From the NCBI GenBank assembly GCA_005217565.1, contig SJCO01000009.1, positions 248,001 through 312,000 of the forward strand: 64,000 bases of DNA, in the 5' to 3' direction. Source of the DNA: Puteibacter caeruleilacunae. GTDB lineage: Bacteria > Bacteroidota > Bacteroidia > Bacteroidales > Prolixibacteraceae. Below are positions 9,171-18,354 of the stretch, piece by piece. The position numbers and the translations under genes are program-made. How positions within the stretch are numbered: position 1 is the first letter of the stretch; every line of letters begins with the position of its first letter. The notes below the pieces were generated by a model. It was not told the DNA's origin, ran no database searches, and worked only from the letters and a program-made list of their open reading frames with translations.

Positions 9171-11852
9171 ATGGGCAGAAGTGTTATTTTCATGATTCTT
9201 AATTTTTTGATTGTTGCTGTATACGGTCAACAACAAGAAATCCTTCTGATTCCACAACCGCAAAAAGTTACCCTACATAAAGGCACATTTCCAATCAACA
9301 AACGATTAAACCTGTATCCAGGAAAACTAACCAATGAAAAAGACTTGTACAGTGCCTTGCAACTGGTAGAAGAATTTCAGGCTGCCGGTACTTTTGCACC
9401 TGTAATAGAACCTAAAGTTGCAGGAGCTAAAATATTATTCAACCGTATTGGTATCGATAATGAGATTGAAGCATTCAAAGGAAATAAGATCATAGGCATT
9501 AGCAAAATTATTGGTAATCAAGGATATTACCTTACAATAACACCTCAGAAAATATATCTTGCAGCCAATACCGGAACAGGAATTTTCTACGGAGTACAAA
9601 CCCTAAAACAACTTATTCGTCAATGTTCAAATTTTGAGTTACCCTGCCTTGAAATTATCGACTTTCCAAAAATGAAATACCGTGGATGGTTAAATGATAT
9701 CTGTGGTGAGAGCGTCCCTTCTATACCATTCATTAAAAAACAGATAAAGGTTTTATCATCTTACAAGATGAATGTTTTCACCTTATACAATGAAAATTCA
9801 ATTGAACTATCAAGTTATCCCGATCTCAACAACAAAAGTTTATTCTCTATTGAGGAAATCAAAGACATACAACAATATGCCGAAAAGCACCATATTGAAT
9901 TGATCGGCAACCAACAATGCTATGCTAATCTACAGGAGATATTATCCAATCCGTTTTATAGATCATACGGTATAGACAACTCAATACTTGATCCAAAAAA
10001 TAAAGACAGTCAGCTTTTCATTAGAAATATTCTTGATGAGTTAGCACCAGTTTTCGATAGCAATCTATTTCAAGCTAATTTTAATCAGGAATCACTATTC
10101 AAAAGCAACACTGAAAGCCACAAGCAATTTATTCAGTCATTTGTCCCCCATTTAAACTATATCGACAGTATCCTGCAAAGTCACAACAAAAGGACATTGA
10201 TATGGGGCAATACTTTATTTGCCAATCCACAGTTGATAGAAAAGATACCAGGTAATATCATCGTAATGCTGTACGGTTATGATCCTAACAATACTTATAA
10301 GAAGATTATAGAACCTTTTGTCGATCAAGGGCTCGATTTTTTTGTAGCCGCAGGATCCTTTGATGTAAATCGATTATTCCCCAATACAAATAAAGCCCTA
10401 GTAGCCATATCTAATCTTGCTTTTTCAGCTCAGAAATACCGTGGAATAGGCTTGATAAACATGATGGATTACAATCATGGCGACGGCTTCTTCAATAAGA
10501 TGTGGTATACTACCTGCTGGAGTGCAAACTGTAGCTGGTCGCAAGCATCGATAATGAATTCAGGTTCTAATCCTGGTGACTTCTACAATAAGATTGAAAG
10601 ATACAATAAAGCTTTCGAAAAGCTATTCTATGGAGCCTCAGAGGGTTCGGGATCGATTACCCAGTTATATTCTGATTTTAATGCCATCTGTAACAAACAA
10701 ATACGTGGCTGTATGACTGATGCATCCTTCTGGGAAAGTCCTATATCCTTCTTTGAGGAAGCACTTGAGCTTAACTATTACAGAAACAACAAACAATTAA
10801 TTGATCGTGCTAAGCGACTGAGAACACTATTTGAATTACAAAAAGATGAAATAAAGTATCACAAAGAAACCATTGACAATATCATCTTTGAATTAGATAG
10901 GGCGATCTTTTCTAGCAAGAAAAACATTGCTAAAATCAAATTGAACAGAGCCTATCAATCACAGGAACCATTTACAATAAAAGACGCCCAAATAGCTTGT
11001 GAGGAATTACTAAAAGAGCTACAAAAAATAAAGCTTGAACATATTAAACTTTGGAACAGAGAAAAGCGTGATAAAAACATTAGAGAAGTTTTAAAGCAAT
11101 ATGATGAGTTAGGCAATGAGATATTAAACTGTGACAAGAAAGTATTTATCCTTCCCAAATCTGATGACGAAGATAAAAGCTTTAAGATAGAACTGCGTAC
11201 GCTATTTAATAATCAACCTATTTATTATTCTATAAATAGTAGTGATCCTGATACCAGAACAATTAAGTATGAAGGTCCTATTGTGGTAAATCAGAATGTA
11301 AACATCAAAGCCAGGGTTATCGCCGGAGGACAGCTATACAATGTATCGGAAAAACAGTTTTTCATTCATAAAGCAATTAATAAACAAGAACGCTTAAACT
11401 CAACTTACAGTAGATTTCACCCTAGTTATGCCGCAGGAGGTAACAATGCATTATGCAATGGCGTGAAAGGCTCTTTTAACTATCGCGACGGACACTGGCA
11501 GGGCTTCCAAGGGCAAGACCTTGATGTTGTAATTGATTTCGATAAAACAGAAAGCTTAAATAACCTCTCTATAGATTTCCTAAATAACATTGATTTCTGG
11601 ATTATGCCTCCATCATCTATTGAGATTTATAAATCAAATGATGGAAAAACATTCTATCACTGGAAATCAACTCCTCTGGAAACATTAAAATACACAAGAG
11701 GCACTTCCATATACAATGCCAAGGTAGACCTTTCAGGCCTCTCAACTCGCTACATAAAGGTTGTTGCAAAATCAGCAGGCAAAATTCCTGGTTGGCATTT
11801 TGCAGCAGGGAATCCCTCTTTCATCTTTGCTGATGAGATTATTGTTCATTAA
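9171..11852 (+). CDS. GH20-like secreted protein with altered active site and C-terminal F5/8-type (discoidin) domain
   Basis: An 893-residue exported protein with GH20 architecture. After a signal peptide (to about residue 20, VAVYGQQQ) comes a GH20b domain (LIPQPQKVTLHKG), then a barrel entered by KMKYRGWLNDICGES. Where active GH20 enzymes have HxGGDE, this reads FQANFNQES, so the oxazoline-orienting Asp appears to be Gln306 while Glu307 may remain. Later come a helical stretch, a chitobiase-type sandwich (YYSINSSDPDTRTIKYEGP) and a discoidin-like end (YIKVVAKSAGKIPGW). It may be a divergent hydrolase or a glycan-binding pseudoenzyme. The fucosidase starts 18 bases later, so the two are coexpressed. 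Confidence 0.75.
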   Translation: MGRSVIFMILNFLIVAVYGQQQEILLIPQPQKVTLHKGTFPINKRLNLYPGKLTNEKDLYSALQLVEEFQAAGTFAPVIEPKVAGAKILFNRIGIDNEIEAFKGNKIIGISKIIGNQGYYLTITPQKIYLAANTGTGIFYGVQTLKQLIRQCSNFELPCLEIIDFPKMKYRGWLNDICGESVPSIPFIKKQIKVLSSYKMNVFTLYNENSIELSSYPDLNNKSLFSIEEIKDIQQYAEKHHIELIGNQQCYANLQEILSNPFYRSYGIDNSILDPKNKDSQLFIRNILDELAPVFDSNLFQANFNQESLFKSNTESHKQFIQSFVPHLNYIDSILQSHNKRTLIWGNTLFANPQLIEKIPGNIIVMLYGYDPNNTYKKIIEPFVDQGLDFFVAAGSFDVNRLFPNTNKALVAISNLAFSAQKYRGIGLINMMDYNHGDGFFNKMWYTTCWSANCSWSQASIMNSGSNPGDFYNKIERYNKAFEKLFYGASEGSGSITQLYSDFNAICNKQIRGCMTDASFWESPISFFEEALELNYYRNNKQLIDRAKRLRTLFELQKDEIKYHKETIDNIIFELDRAIFSSKKNIAKIKLNRAYQSQEPFTIKDAQIACEELLKELQKIKLEHIKLWNREKRDKNIREVLKQYDELGNEILNCDKKVFILPKSDDEDKSFKIELRTLFNNQPIYYSINSSDPDTRTIKYEGPIVVNQNVNIKARVIAGGQLYNVSEKQFFIHKAINKQERLNSTYSRFHPSYAAGGNNALCNGVKGSFNYRDGHWQGFQGQDLDVVIDFDKTESLNNLSIDFLNNIDFWIMPPSSIEIYKSNDGKTFYHWKSTPLETLKYTRGTSIYNAKVDLSGLSTRYIKVVAKSAGKIPGWHFAAGNPSFIFADEIIVH

Positions 11853-11870
11853 TTAAATACTTTACCTATC

Positions 11871-13340
11871 ATGAATAAGTTAATATTCCTAATCATTATT
11901 CTATTTTCAATCAACTTAACCGTTTCAGGTCAATGGGCACACGAGATTACCAAGTATGTGCCAGACAAAGATCCTTTGATGCAAGAGAAGCTAGCACAAT
12001 GGCAAGATCTAAAATTCGGACTGCTTATGCACTGGGGTGCCTACTCACAATGGGGTATTGTTGAATCATGGTCGATTTGTGCAGAAGACGAAGGTTGGTG
12101 TCGTCGAAAAAATCCTAATTACATTGAATACAAGCGTGATTATGAAAACCTAAAGACCACCTTTAACCCTACACATTTTGATCCTCAAAAGTGGGCCGAT
12201 GCAGCTCAAAAAGCAGGAATGAAATATGTAGTATTTACAACCAAACATCATGATGGCTTTTGCATGTTTGATTCGAAGTATACCGACTATAAGGTTACCG
12301 ATAAAGGGTGTCCCTTCAATACAAATCCTAAGGCCAACATCACCAAAGAAATATTTGATGCATTCCGTACCAAAGACTTTATGATTGGGGCTTACTTTTC
12401 TAAGCCAGACTGGCACAATGAGAACTACTGGTGGCCTAACTTCCCTACAACAGACAGAAACGTCAACTATGATCCTGCTGCTTATCCTGAACGCTGGGAA
12501 AAATACACTCAATTTACCCACAATCAAATTGATGAGCTAATGACTGATTACGGTCGCGTTGACATTCTTTGGTTAGATGGAGGATGGGTACAAAAACTTA
12601 GTAAGCAACAAATTGTTGATCAAGAGATTCATCAGGCACTTACAAGAAAAGGTTTCCAAAAATGTCGAGTTATTAATCAAGACATTAGAATGGATGAAAT
12701 AGTAGAGAAAGCAAGAAAAAAACAACCAGGACTTATCGTTGTTGATCGTGCTGTTTTTGGTAAAAACCAAAACTACTTAACACCTGAAAACAAAGTACCT
12801 GAAGCCATGCTTCCTTACCCTTGGGAATCATGTATCATCTCTGGTGGAGGATGGTCATTCACTCCTAATGCAAAATATATGGCTCCACGCAAAGCAATCC
12901 AATTACTTATCGACATTGTTGCTAAAGGTGGTAACCTTCTATTGAATGTAGCTCCAGGACCTGATGGAAAATGGCAACAAGGAGCATATGACTTGCTTGA
13001 GGAGTATGGCAAATGGTTGTCAGTAAATGGTGAAGCTATTTACGAGACCAATGCAATTAAACCATACAAAGAAGGAAAAATAGCTTTCACTCAGAAAAAA
13101 GATGGCGCAGTGTATTTCACCTATATGCCTGATGAAGGAGAAGAGATGATTCCTGCAATAATTGCATCGTCATATTTACAACCTTCATCTAATGCAAAGG
13201 TTACTCTTCTAAAGACTGGTTCTCAGTTGAAATGGAAGAAAACAGGTGATGGTTGTAACATCTTTATTCCTGAATCGTTGAGGAAAAAGACAAAGGGCGA
13301 GCACGCATGGACAATTAAAATTACATCCATAAACCAATAG
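11871..13340 (+). CDS. GH29 alpha-L-fucosidase
   Basis: A retaining exo-fucosidase releasing terminal alpha-L-fucose from glycans. A signal peptide covers residues 1-21 (IILFSINLTVSGQ), placing it in the periplasm or outside. The barrel shows the family marks LKFGLLMHWGAYSQWG, YVVFTTKHHDGFCMFDS and the nucleophile Asp236 in ILWLDGGW. The 489-residue length fits a barrel plus C-terminal sandwich. The general acid is poorly conserved in GH29 and is not assigned. It lies between the GH20-like gene (18-base gap) and the CBM9-like lipoprotein gene, pointing to stepwise removal of fucose and HexNAc from one glycan. Confidence 0.93.
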   Translation: MNKLIFLIIILFSINLTVSGQWAHEITKYVPDKDPLMQEKLAQWQDLKFGLLMHWGAYSQWGIVESWSICAEDEGWCRRKNPNYIEYKRDYENLKTTFNPTHFDPQKWADAAQKAGMKYVVFTTKHHDGFCMFDSKYTDYKVTDKGCPFNTNPKANITKEIFDAFRTKDFMIGAYFSKPDWHNENYWWPNFPTTDRNVNYDPAAYPERWEKYTQFTHNQIDELMTDYGRVDILWLDGGWVQKLSKQQIVDQEIHQALTRKGFQKCRVINQDIRMDEIVEKARKKQPGLIVVDRAVFGKNQNYLTPENKVPEAMLPYPWESCIISGGGWSFTPNAKYMAPRKAIQLLIDIVAKGGNLLLNVAPGPDGKWQQGAYDLLEEYGKWLSVNGEAIYETNAIKPYKEGKIAFTQKKDGAVYFTYMPDEGEEMIPAIIASSYLQPSSNAKVTLLKTGSQLKWKKTGDGCNIFIPESLRKKTKGEHAWTIKITSINQ

Positions 13341-13400
13341 TGATTGTTTTTTCTATAACAATGAACAGTTACTAAATAATCGAAAATAAATAAAAGAGAA

Positions 13401-14543
13401 ATGAAGAGAAGATTTAAGTGGCTTTTACTATTACCTCTGGCAGGTTTGTTTTTAGCTAATTGTATGCCAGGAAGTAAGAATCACAACGACTCAAATGGAA
13501 TTGCTTATGGCGTTAAGAAACCTGAAATTCCATTTGCACCCAAAGGTTATGTTTGTTACAAGACTGCAGGGGAAATGAATATTGATGGAAAAATTGATGA
13601 AGCTAGCTGGGATAAAGCTACCTGGACCGATTACTTTGTCGATATAGAAGGTGATGCAAAACCAAAACCTCGGTTCAAAACCAGGGCTAAAATGCTATGG
13701 GACGATAATTACCTGTATATAGCTGCAAAACTTGAAGAGCCACATATTTGGGGTAATTTAACCGATAGAGACGCTGTTATTTTCTATGACAACGACTTTG
13801 AAGTGTTTATCGATCCTGATGGTGATACCCATGGTTACTATGAATTTGAAATGAATGCATTGAACACTGTATGGGACTTATTGCTTATTCGCCCTTATCG
13901 CCAAGCTGAAGCTGTTTTAGATTCATGGAACTATAACGGAATGAAGTCTGGTGTTCACATTGAAGGAACGCTTAATGACGGATCAGATGAAGATAAATAC
14001 TGGACCGTAGAAATGGCTTTCCCAATGACTGTTCTGGAAGAGTATAACCATGGCAGACGTCCTAAGCAGGGAGATCAATGGAGAATTAACTTCTCAAGAG
14101 TTGAGTGGCAAACTGATATTGTAGACGGTAAGTATGTAAAACGTAAAGACGACAAAGGAAAGAATCTTCATGAGGACAACTGGGTATGGTCTCCTCAAGG
14201 TCGTATTGCAATGCACATGCCTGAGTTGTGGGGATTCCTTCAGTTTTCAGAAAAAAGTGTTGGAAGCTCTAATGAAAAGTTCAAATTCAATGATGAAGAA
14301 TTTGTAAAGTGGGAGCTACGCAATATCTACTATGCTCAACAAGAATACATCAAGAAGCATGGTGGTTATGCTGCCGAAATCAAGGATCTGACTAAAGTTG
14401 GATTAAATATGAAAGCTTTGAAATACGATCCCAAGATTTATGTTACGCCATCGCTATATGAGATTACTGCACAAAAACCAGGCAGTAAATATCTTTGGCA
14501 TATCGATAATTTCGGAAAAACATGGAGAAGCAATAGCAAATAA
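13401..14543 (+). CDS. CBM9-like carbohydrate-binding lipoprotein
   Basis: A 380-residue lipoprotein (LFLANC, Cys21) with a family 9 carbohydrate-binding-like sandwich spanning about residues 45-270. Marks are MNIDGKIDEASWDKATW, KMLWDDNYLYIAAKLEEP and the acidic loop FIDPDGDTHGYYEFEMNA, typical of the CBM9-like group in secreted Bacteroidota proteins. The C-terminal 100 residues have no recognised fold. It follows the fucosidase by 60 bases with no clear terminator between, and a strong terminator closes the unit. A binding rather than catalytic role is inferred; it may hold the glycan at the cell surface. Confidence 0.85.
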   Translation: MKRRFKWLLLLPLAGLFLANCMPGSKNHNDSNGIAYGVKKPEIPFAPKGYVCYKTAGEMNIDGKIDEASWDKATWTDYFVDIEGDAKPKPRFKTRAKMLWDDNYLYIAAKLEEPHIWGNLTDRDAVIFYDNDFEVFIDPDGDTHGYYEFEMNALNTVWDLLLIRPYRQAEAVLDSWNYNGMKSGVHIEGTLNDGSDEDKYWTVEMAFPMTVLEEYNHGRRPKQGDQWRINFSRVEWQTDIVDGKYVKRKDDKGKNLHEDNWVWSPQGRIAMHMPELWGFLQFSEKSVGSSNEKFKFNDEEFVKWELRNIYYAQQEYIKKHGGYAAEIKDLTKVGLNMKALKYDPKIYVTPSLYEITAQKPGSKYLWHIDNFGKTWRSNSK

Positions 14544-14553
14544 CTTTTCTCAA

Positions 14554-14592
14554 AGCCCCATCAAGCATTAAGTCTGATGGGGCTAATTTCTT
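14554..14592. terminator. Bidirectional terminator closing the GH20-GH29-CBM9 unit
   Basis: Perfect arms agccccatca (14554-14563) and tgatggggct (14575-14584) are followed by aatttcttt. The hairpin separates the plus-strand glycan genes from the convergent AlaX-like gene. Confidence 0.85.
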
Positions 14593-15032
14593 TATGCTGG
14601 TTTTCTCAATTTAAACCTGATACGTAGTATTCCATCTTCAAAAGACGAAGACATTAACCTAAACTCCCCTACCTCACTGGTATTGCCTACATGGTCACCG
14701 ATACACGGACAAGCATCATAATCGCCAACTTTTACAATACGAATTTCACTTCCCGCATCCTCTGGTAGTTTGGTAAGATTAAAGTTATTTTGAGCCTCTT
14801 CAATGCTGATTACCTCTTCACACACCTCAAGGTTCATTGCCAACCACTTATTCACTTCTGATTCTACTTCACGCTCTTCCTGCTCTGTTAACGCTCGCTC
14901 AAATAGATAGTCGCACTTCGATTTTTTTCGTTCCAGGTGATTTGAAAAAGAACGCTCACAGTTAAACTTCCTGACCATCGTTTGATTTAAAACATGCTCA
15001 GCAGTGTGCATATAAGGATCATATTTCTTCAT
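14592..15032 (-). CDS. AlaX-like trans-acting tRNA editing protein
   Basis: A short (146 residues) member of the AlaRS/ThrRS second additional domain family, which hydrolyses mischarged aminoacyl-tRNA. Zinc ligands are visible as HTAEH (His9, His13) and the later CPCIGDH motif (Cys and His). There are no extra domains, so it is a free-standing editing factor like the small AlaX proteins; the amino acid edited is not certain. It lies 50 bases downstream of the iron-sulfur protein on the same strand and may share its transcript. Confidence 0.82.
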   Translation of the reverse strand: MKKYDPYMHTAEHVLNQTMVRKFNCERSFSNHLERKKSKCDYLFERALTEQEEREVESEVNKWLAMNLEVCEEVISIEEAQNNFNLTKLPEDAGSEIRIVKVGDYDACPCIGDHVGNTSEVGEFRLMSSSFEDGILRIRFKLRKPA

Positions 15033-15082
15033 TTCTGTTAGTTTATTGATTATTATATTTTAAGTCAACTCATCTAGTCGAT

Positions 15083-16429
15083 TTATTGCATCCAGTGAGG
15101 CAATTTCAGAGGTTTAGGCTTTCTTCCATAAAAGAAATCATCCATCCAAAGTGCAAACCTCCTGAAATTTCTAAAATTTTTAATCCCCCATCTTACAATA
15201 TTATGCAGAAGATTATTGGGGTGAGAATACGGACAAACAGCCATGCATCTTCCACAGTCTGTTCCCACAGTACACCAATATGCAAAGCAGCTTTCGGAAT
15301 TGATCTGCCAACGATAGGTACCATTAATTCTCTCCTGATCACCAAAAGGGATCGACTGTGAAGGACAATTCTCTGCACATTTCTTACAAATTGTACAAAA
15401 ATCAGCGACACTAGCATCTGCATTTCTGGTTATTACCTTCAACGGCGCATTTGTTGTTACAACACCTATCCTCACCCGTGGTCCAAGACCTGGAGTCATC
15501 AATAATCCCATACGTCCGATTTCCCCTAATCCTGCATCTCGCGCTACTAGCGGACAGATCAAGCGGTAATTGGCATCAATATGAGCACGAGCTTCATATC
15601 CAAGAGTTCGCAAAAATTCGGCAACCTGTACAGCTATTTTTGCTGCCTCCATATACTGGCTAGCCGATTCCATGATACTTGATGCATAAGGAGAACTAGC
15701 CATCATTTGATGATCCATCTCTACAGTAAACGCAATAGCATTGTCGTGTTCCAGCTTAACCTCATCACCGTACTCCTCTCCTCTTCCTACAATGGAGTAC
15801 TTATGGTAATCTTTCAATGCAGTAAAACCTACCTCATAAGCCCCAAGTCGCTTCATCCATCCTTTCAGAAATCGATTCAAATTTTTCGGTTTATTTAGCG
15901 CTGTGTTTTTTTCAACCGGGGAATCAACCAATTGCTGTAACGCTCCTACAGCTGAGAATGATGCATGACAAGCAGCCATCGGCTTTGTCTGATAGAAAGT
16001 AGAAGTCTTAGCAGCTAATCCTGGTTTACTGCGCCACTCATCATCTAAACTCTTGTGTGAAGGGCGCTGTGCATAATACTGCTTAAACTTTTCACTATCT
16101 GGTTTTAGTTCTGCACGCGAGAACATGATTTCTCTCTCATCAATCCTAATATTAGGATCATCTTCTACCTTCATTTTCTTTCCCCATGGCCAGAATAACC
16201 AACATCCAGTGACTGTACTCATTACGATAATCACCATCTCAATGGTAGTGTCATAGCTTCCATTGTAGAAATATACACTCCAAAGTATTAATGGAATAAG
16301 AGCAATACCTAAAGCACGTATAAATGCTCTTCTTTCTCGCTCTATTAGGGAGATAACTGCAAACCAAATCACAAAAAGACTAAGTGAGCAATTAATTATA
16401 AGTAAAAAGGTGTGAATAGATTTTTCCAT
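15083..16429 (-). CDS. Membrane-anchored reductive-dehalogenase-like 4Fe-4S protein
   Basis: A 448-residue protein with two or three N-terminal membrane helices (about residues 6-30 and 36-80), then a domain like the cobalamin-binding part of reductive dehalogenases and QueG (ending DAGLGEIGRMGLLMTPGLGP), and two 4Fe-4S motifs: CTICKKCAENCP and a second with CGRCMAVCP preceded by further cysteines. The ATG at 16429 is preferred over the TTG at 16450 because a promoter-like TATATTTG (minus) overlaps the latter. In this family the helices usually belong to a separate anchor protein or follow a Tat signal, so the fused anchor is notable. A dehalogenase activity is not established. Confidence 0.75.
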   Translation of the reverse strand: MEKSIHTFLLIINCSLSLFVIWFAVISLIERERRAFIRALGIALIPLILWSVYFYNGSYDTTIEMVIIVMSTVTGCWLFWPWGKKMKVEDDPNIRIDEREIMFSRAELKPDSEKFKQYYAQRPSHKSLDDEWRSKPGLAAKTSTFYQTKPMAACHASFSAVGALQQLVDSPVEKNTALNKPKNLNRFLKGWMKRLGAYEVGFTALKDYHKYSIVGRGEEYGDEVKLEHDNAIAFTVEMDHQMMASSPYASSIMESASQYMEAAKIAVQVAEFLRTLGYEARAHIDANYRLICPLVARDAGLGEIGRMGLLMTPGLGPRVRIGVVTTNAPLKVITRNADASVADFCTICKKCAENCPSQSIPFGDQERINGTYRWQINSESCFAYWCTVGTDCGRCMAVCPYSHPNNLLHNIVRWGIKNFRNFRRFALWMDDFFYGRKPKPLKLPHWMQ

Positions 16430-16447
16430 ACTCAAAACATATGGTCT

Positions 16448-16455
16448 CAAATATA
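16448..16455 (-). promoter_or_regulatory. -7 promoter element upstream of the Fe-S protein gene
   Basis: The minus strand reads TATATTTG, matching the Bacteroidota -7 consensus TAnnTTTG, about 20 bases before the ATG at 16429. No TTG is seen at the usual -33 distance. Confidence 0.4.
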
Positions 16456-16465
16456 CATAAAAGAA

Positions 16466-16489
16466 GCCATGTAGGGAATCCTACATGGC
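16466..16489. other. Perfect hairpin upstream of Fe-S protein promoter
   Basis: Arms gccatgtagg (16466-16475) and cctacatggc (16480-16489) enclose gaat. On the minus strand it is followed by TTCTTTTAT, so it could end a minus transcript, but no minus gene is recognised just upstream. Confidence 0.55.
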
Positions 16490-16527
16490 CATTTAGTCTT
16501 TTGATGCAGTAATACCAGAAAAAAGCC

Positions 16528-16704
16528 ATGACAAAAGCATACAGCATCAAGAAAGCTATACAGAATCACGTGGCAACAAACAACCCAGAAAATGACCTTT
16601 GTGATCCTGCCTTTGATATTGAAAACAATAATCACTACGAAATGTTTTCCCGGTGGGCACTATTTTTTCTGATTAGTATATATTATGAACGATTATCAGA
16701 CTGA
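16528..16704 (+). CDS. Possible small ORF, 58 residues, unknown
   Basis: An open frame of 58 codons, from ATG 16528 to TGA 16702, with an even residue mix (begins MTKAYSIKKAIQNHV) and a hydrophobic stretch near its end (MFSRWALFFLISIYYE). It sits in a gap of about 520 bases with no other gene. I know no homologue, and no promoter or ribosome site supports it. The remaining sequence up to 16952 shows only the promoter-like block listed at 16759. Confidence 0.25.
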   Translation: MTKAYSIKKAIQNHVATNNPENDLCDPAFDIENNNHYEMFSRWALFFLISIYYERLSD

Positions 16705-16758
16705 TACCAAAACATCTAGAGATGAATATTTCTATAATTCTTTTTACTCAATAAATTT

Positions 16759-16775
16759 GTTTTATGTATATTCGC
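16759..16775 (+). promoter_or_regulatory. 17-nt block shared with the next gene, including a -7-like site
   Basis: The 17 bases gttttatgtatattcgc occur here and exactly again at 18309-18325, ahead of two paralogous genes. Within them TATATTCG differs from the -7 consensus TAnnTTTG at one base. The start codon is about 175 bases downstream. Confidence 0.4.
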
Positions 16776-16951
16776 AGCTGAAAACAAACAATATGAAAAC
16801 AACAATAATCCCAATAGTTCCTCAACAAAACCATAGTTACTTCGATTTCGCCAAGCATGGCCCATCTTGAAGCTAAGTAGGTTTGCGTTGCTTAACCTAG
16901 ATTCCAAAGTATTAAATACAATTCTAATATAATTTGATAATTCAAATAGAA

Positions 16952-18223
16952 ATGATTACATCTATTAAAAAGTTATGCTTACTTTTTGTAGGCATCATCC
17001 TATTACAAACTGCATTCTCTCAAGAAAATTACGTTGATGGCTACATCGTAAAGCTGAATGGCGACACAATTAAAGGCTTAATTGACTTTAGAGATTGGGA
17101 AAATAATCCAAATAAAATCAGCTTTAAATCAACAATCAGTGATACTCCCCAATTGCTGACACCTATGAATATTAATGAATTTGGTGTTGAAGATCAAGTT
17201 TATGAAAGTGCCGTTATTGATGCTGAATTAAATTCTCTTCTAACTCATAATTTAGAGGTAGACCAAACAATTGAAGTTAGAGTAGACACTACATTTTTAC
17301 AAGTATGCATCAGAGGAGATAAGAGTTTATATCGCTACCGGCTACCTTCAAGAGAGAACTTTTATGTTAAAATTGGGGATAAATACGAGCGTTTAATCTA
17401 TCACAGATCTCTTGTAGATAGAAAAATCAATGGCAGTTATAAAACAACCGTTAAAGAGAACAAAAAATTTATCGGTCAGTTAAGTGTTTATCTGCAAGAC
17501 AGTCCTGGAATTGCTCAAAAACTAAGAAATACACAATACAAAACCAACAGTTTGATGAAGGTATTCCAAGCATACTATAGTAACACTGACATAACAACAA
17601 CCTTCAATAAGAAGAAAGAAAAGATTATTACTTCTTTTGGTTTGATTGCTGGAGCAGCTAAAACAACACTTGATTTCACTAGTGATCATTACACATACTT
17701 AAGTCAAGGTGATATTGACTCTCCTGTTGGACCAATTGCAGGTATATCTCTTGATCTAATCCTGCCTAAGCATATGCAAAAATGGTGGCTTCATAACGAG
17801 TTACTATATTCAACCTATAAAGCTGATGGAACTCACCGAGACCTCGTTCATAAAGACAGATATACTGATTATGACTTTACACTAGAAAGTTCACAGATTA
17901 GGTTGGTTAATATGGTAAGATATGTATTCCCAAAAGAGAAATTTAAGCCTTTTATTTCAGCGGGTATTTCACAGTTGTTTACCATCGATGATTCAACTGA
18001 TCTACATGAAGTAAGGACATACTACTCATCTGTTACAGAAAGAGATGGAGAAGCAATCCCTGAAACACGTAAATACCAGCAAGGACTAGTATTTGGTGCT
18101 GGTGTTATTCATAAAGACTTGTCTTTAGAGATGAGATATGAATCTACCAATGGAATGTCAGACTATACCAATCTAGGTTCATCAACAAAACATATCTCCC
18201 TATTATTAGGATATCGATTTTAA
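16952..18223 (+). CDS. Outer-membrane beta-barrel protein, PorT-like, paralogue 1
   Basis: A 423-residue exported protein from the ATG at 16952, with a signal peptide ending near TAFSQ. The N-terminal part (QENYVDGYIVKLNGDTIKG) is a small beta domain common in uncharacterised Bacteroidota surface proteins; the C-terminal half alternates like a beta barrel (IAGAAKTTLDF to the final LLLGYRF, which ends in an aromatic residue as barrel proteins do). The next gene is a close paralogue over its whole length. The function is unknown; envelope localisation is inferred from the signal and the terminal Phe. Confidence 0.75.
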   Translation: MITSIKKLCLLFVGIILLQTAFSQENYVDGYIVKLNGDTIKGLIDFRDWENNPNKISFKSTISDTPQLLTPMNINEFGVEDQVYESAVIDAELNSLLTHNLEVDQTIEVRVDTTFLQVCIRGDKSLYRYRLPSRENFYVKIGDKYERLIYHRSLVDRKINGSYKTTVKENKKFIGQLSVYLQDSPGIAQKLRNTQYKTNSLMKVFQAYYSNTDITTTFNKKKEKIITSFGLIAGAAKTTLDFTSDHYTYLSQGDIDSPVGPIAGISLDLILPKHMQKWWLHNELLYSTYKADGTHRDLVHKDRYTDYDFTLESSQIRLVNMVRYVFPKEKFKPFISAGISQLFTIDDSTDLHEVRTYYSSVTERDGEAIPETRKYQQGLVFGAGVIHKDLSLEMRYESTNGMSDYTNLGSSTKHISLLLGYRF

Positions 18224-18234
18224 ATCAAGATATT

Positions 18235-18266
18235 GCTCAGATCATCCCTTCTTTGATGATCTGAGC
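18235..18266 (+). terminator. Hairpin between the two barrel paralogues
   Basis: Perfect 12-base arms gctcagatcatc (18235-18246) and gatgatctgagc (18255-18266). No long T run follows, so termination may be partial. Confidence 0.6.
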
Positions 18267-18308
18267 ATCCCAGTTTACTTACCCTTCGTTGTTTAAAACA
18301 ACACATAA

Positions 18309-18325
18309 GTTTTATGTATATTCGC
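18309..18325 (+). promoter_or_regulatory. Second copy of the 17-nt promoter-like block
   Basis: Identical to 16759-16775, placed about 30 bases before the ATG of the second paralogue. It contains TATATTCG at 18317-18324. The copy suggests the promoter was duplicated with the gene. Confidence 0.45.
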
Positions 18326-18354
18326 CACATAAAACGAACAACTTGAATACACCT

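Noticed and set aside
16685-16870. A 61-codon plus-strand frame before the first barrel gene
   Set aside because: It spans the duplicated promoter-like block and has no recognisable features.
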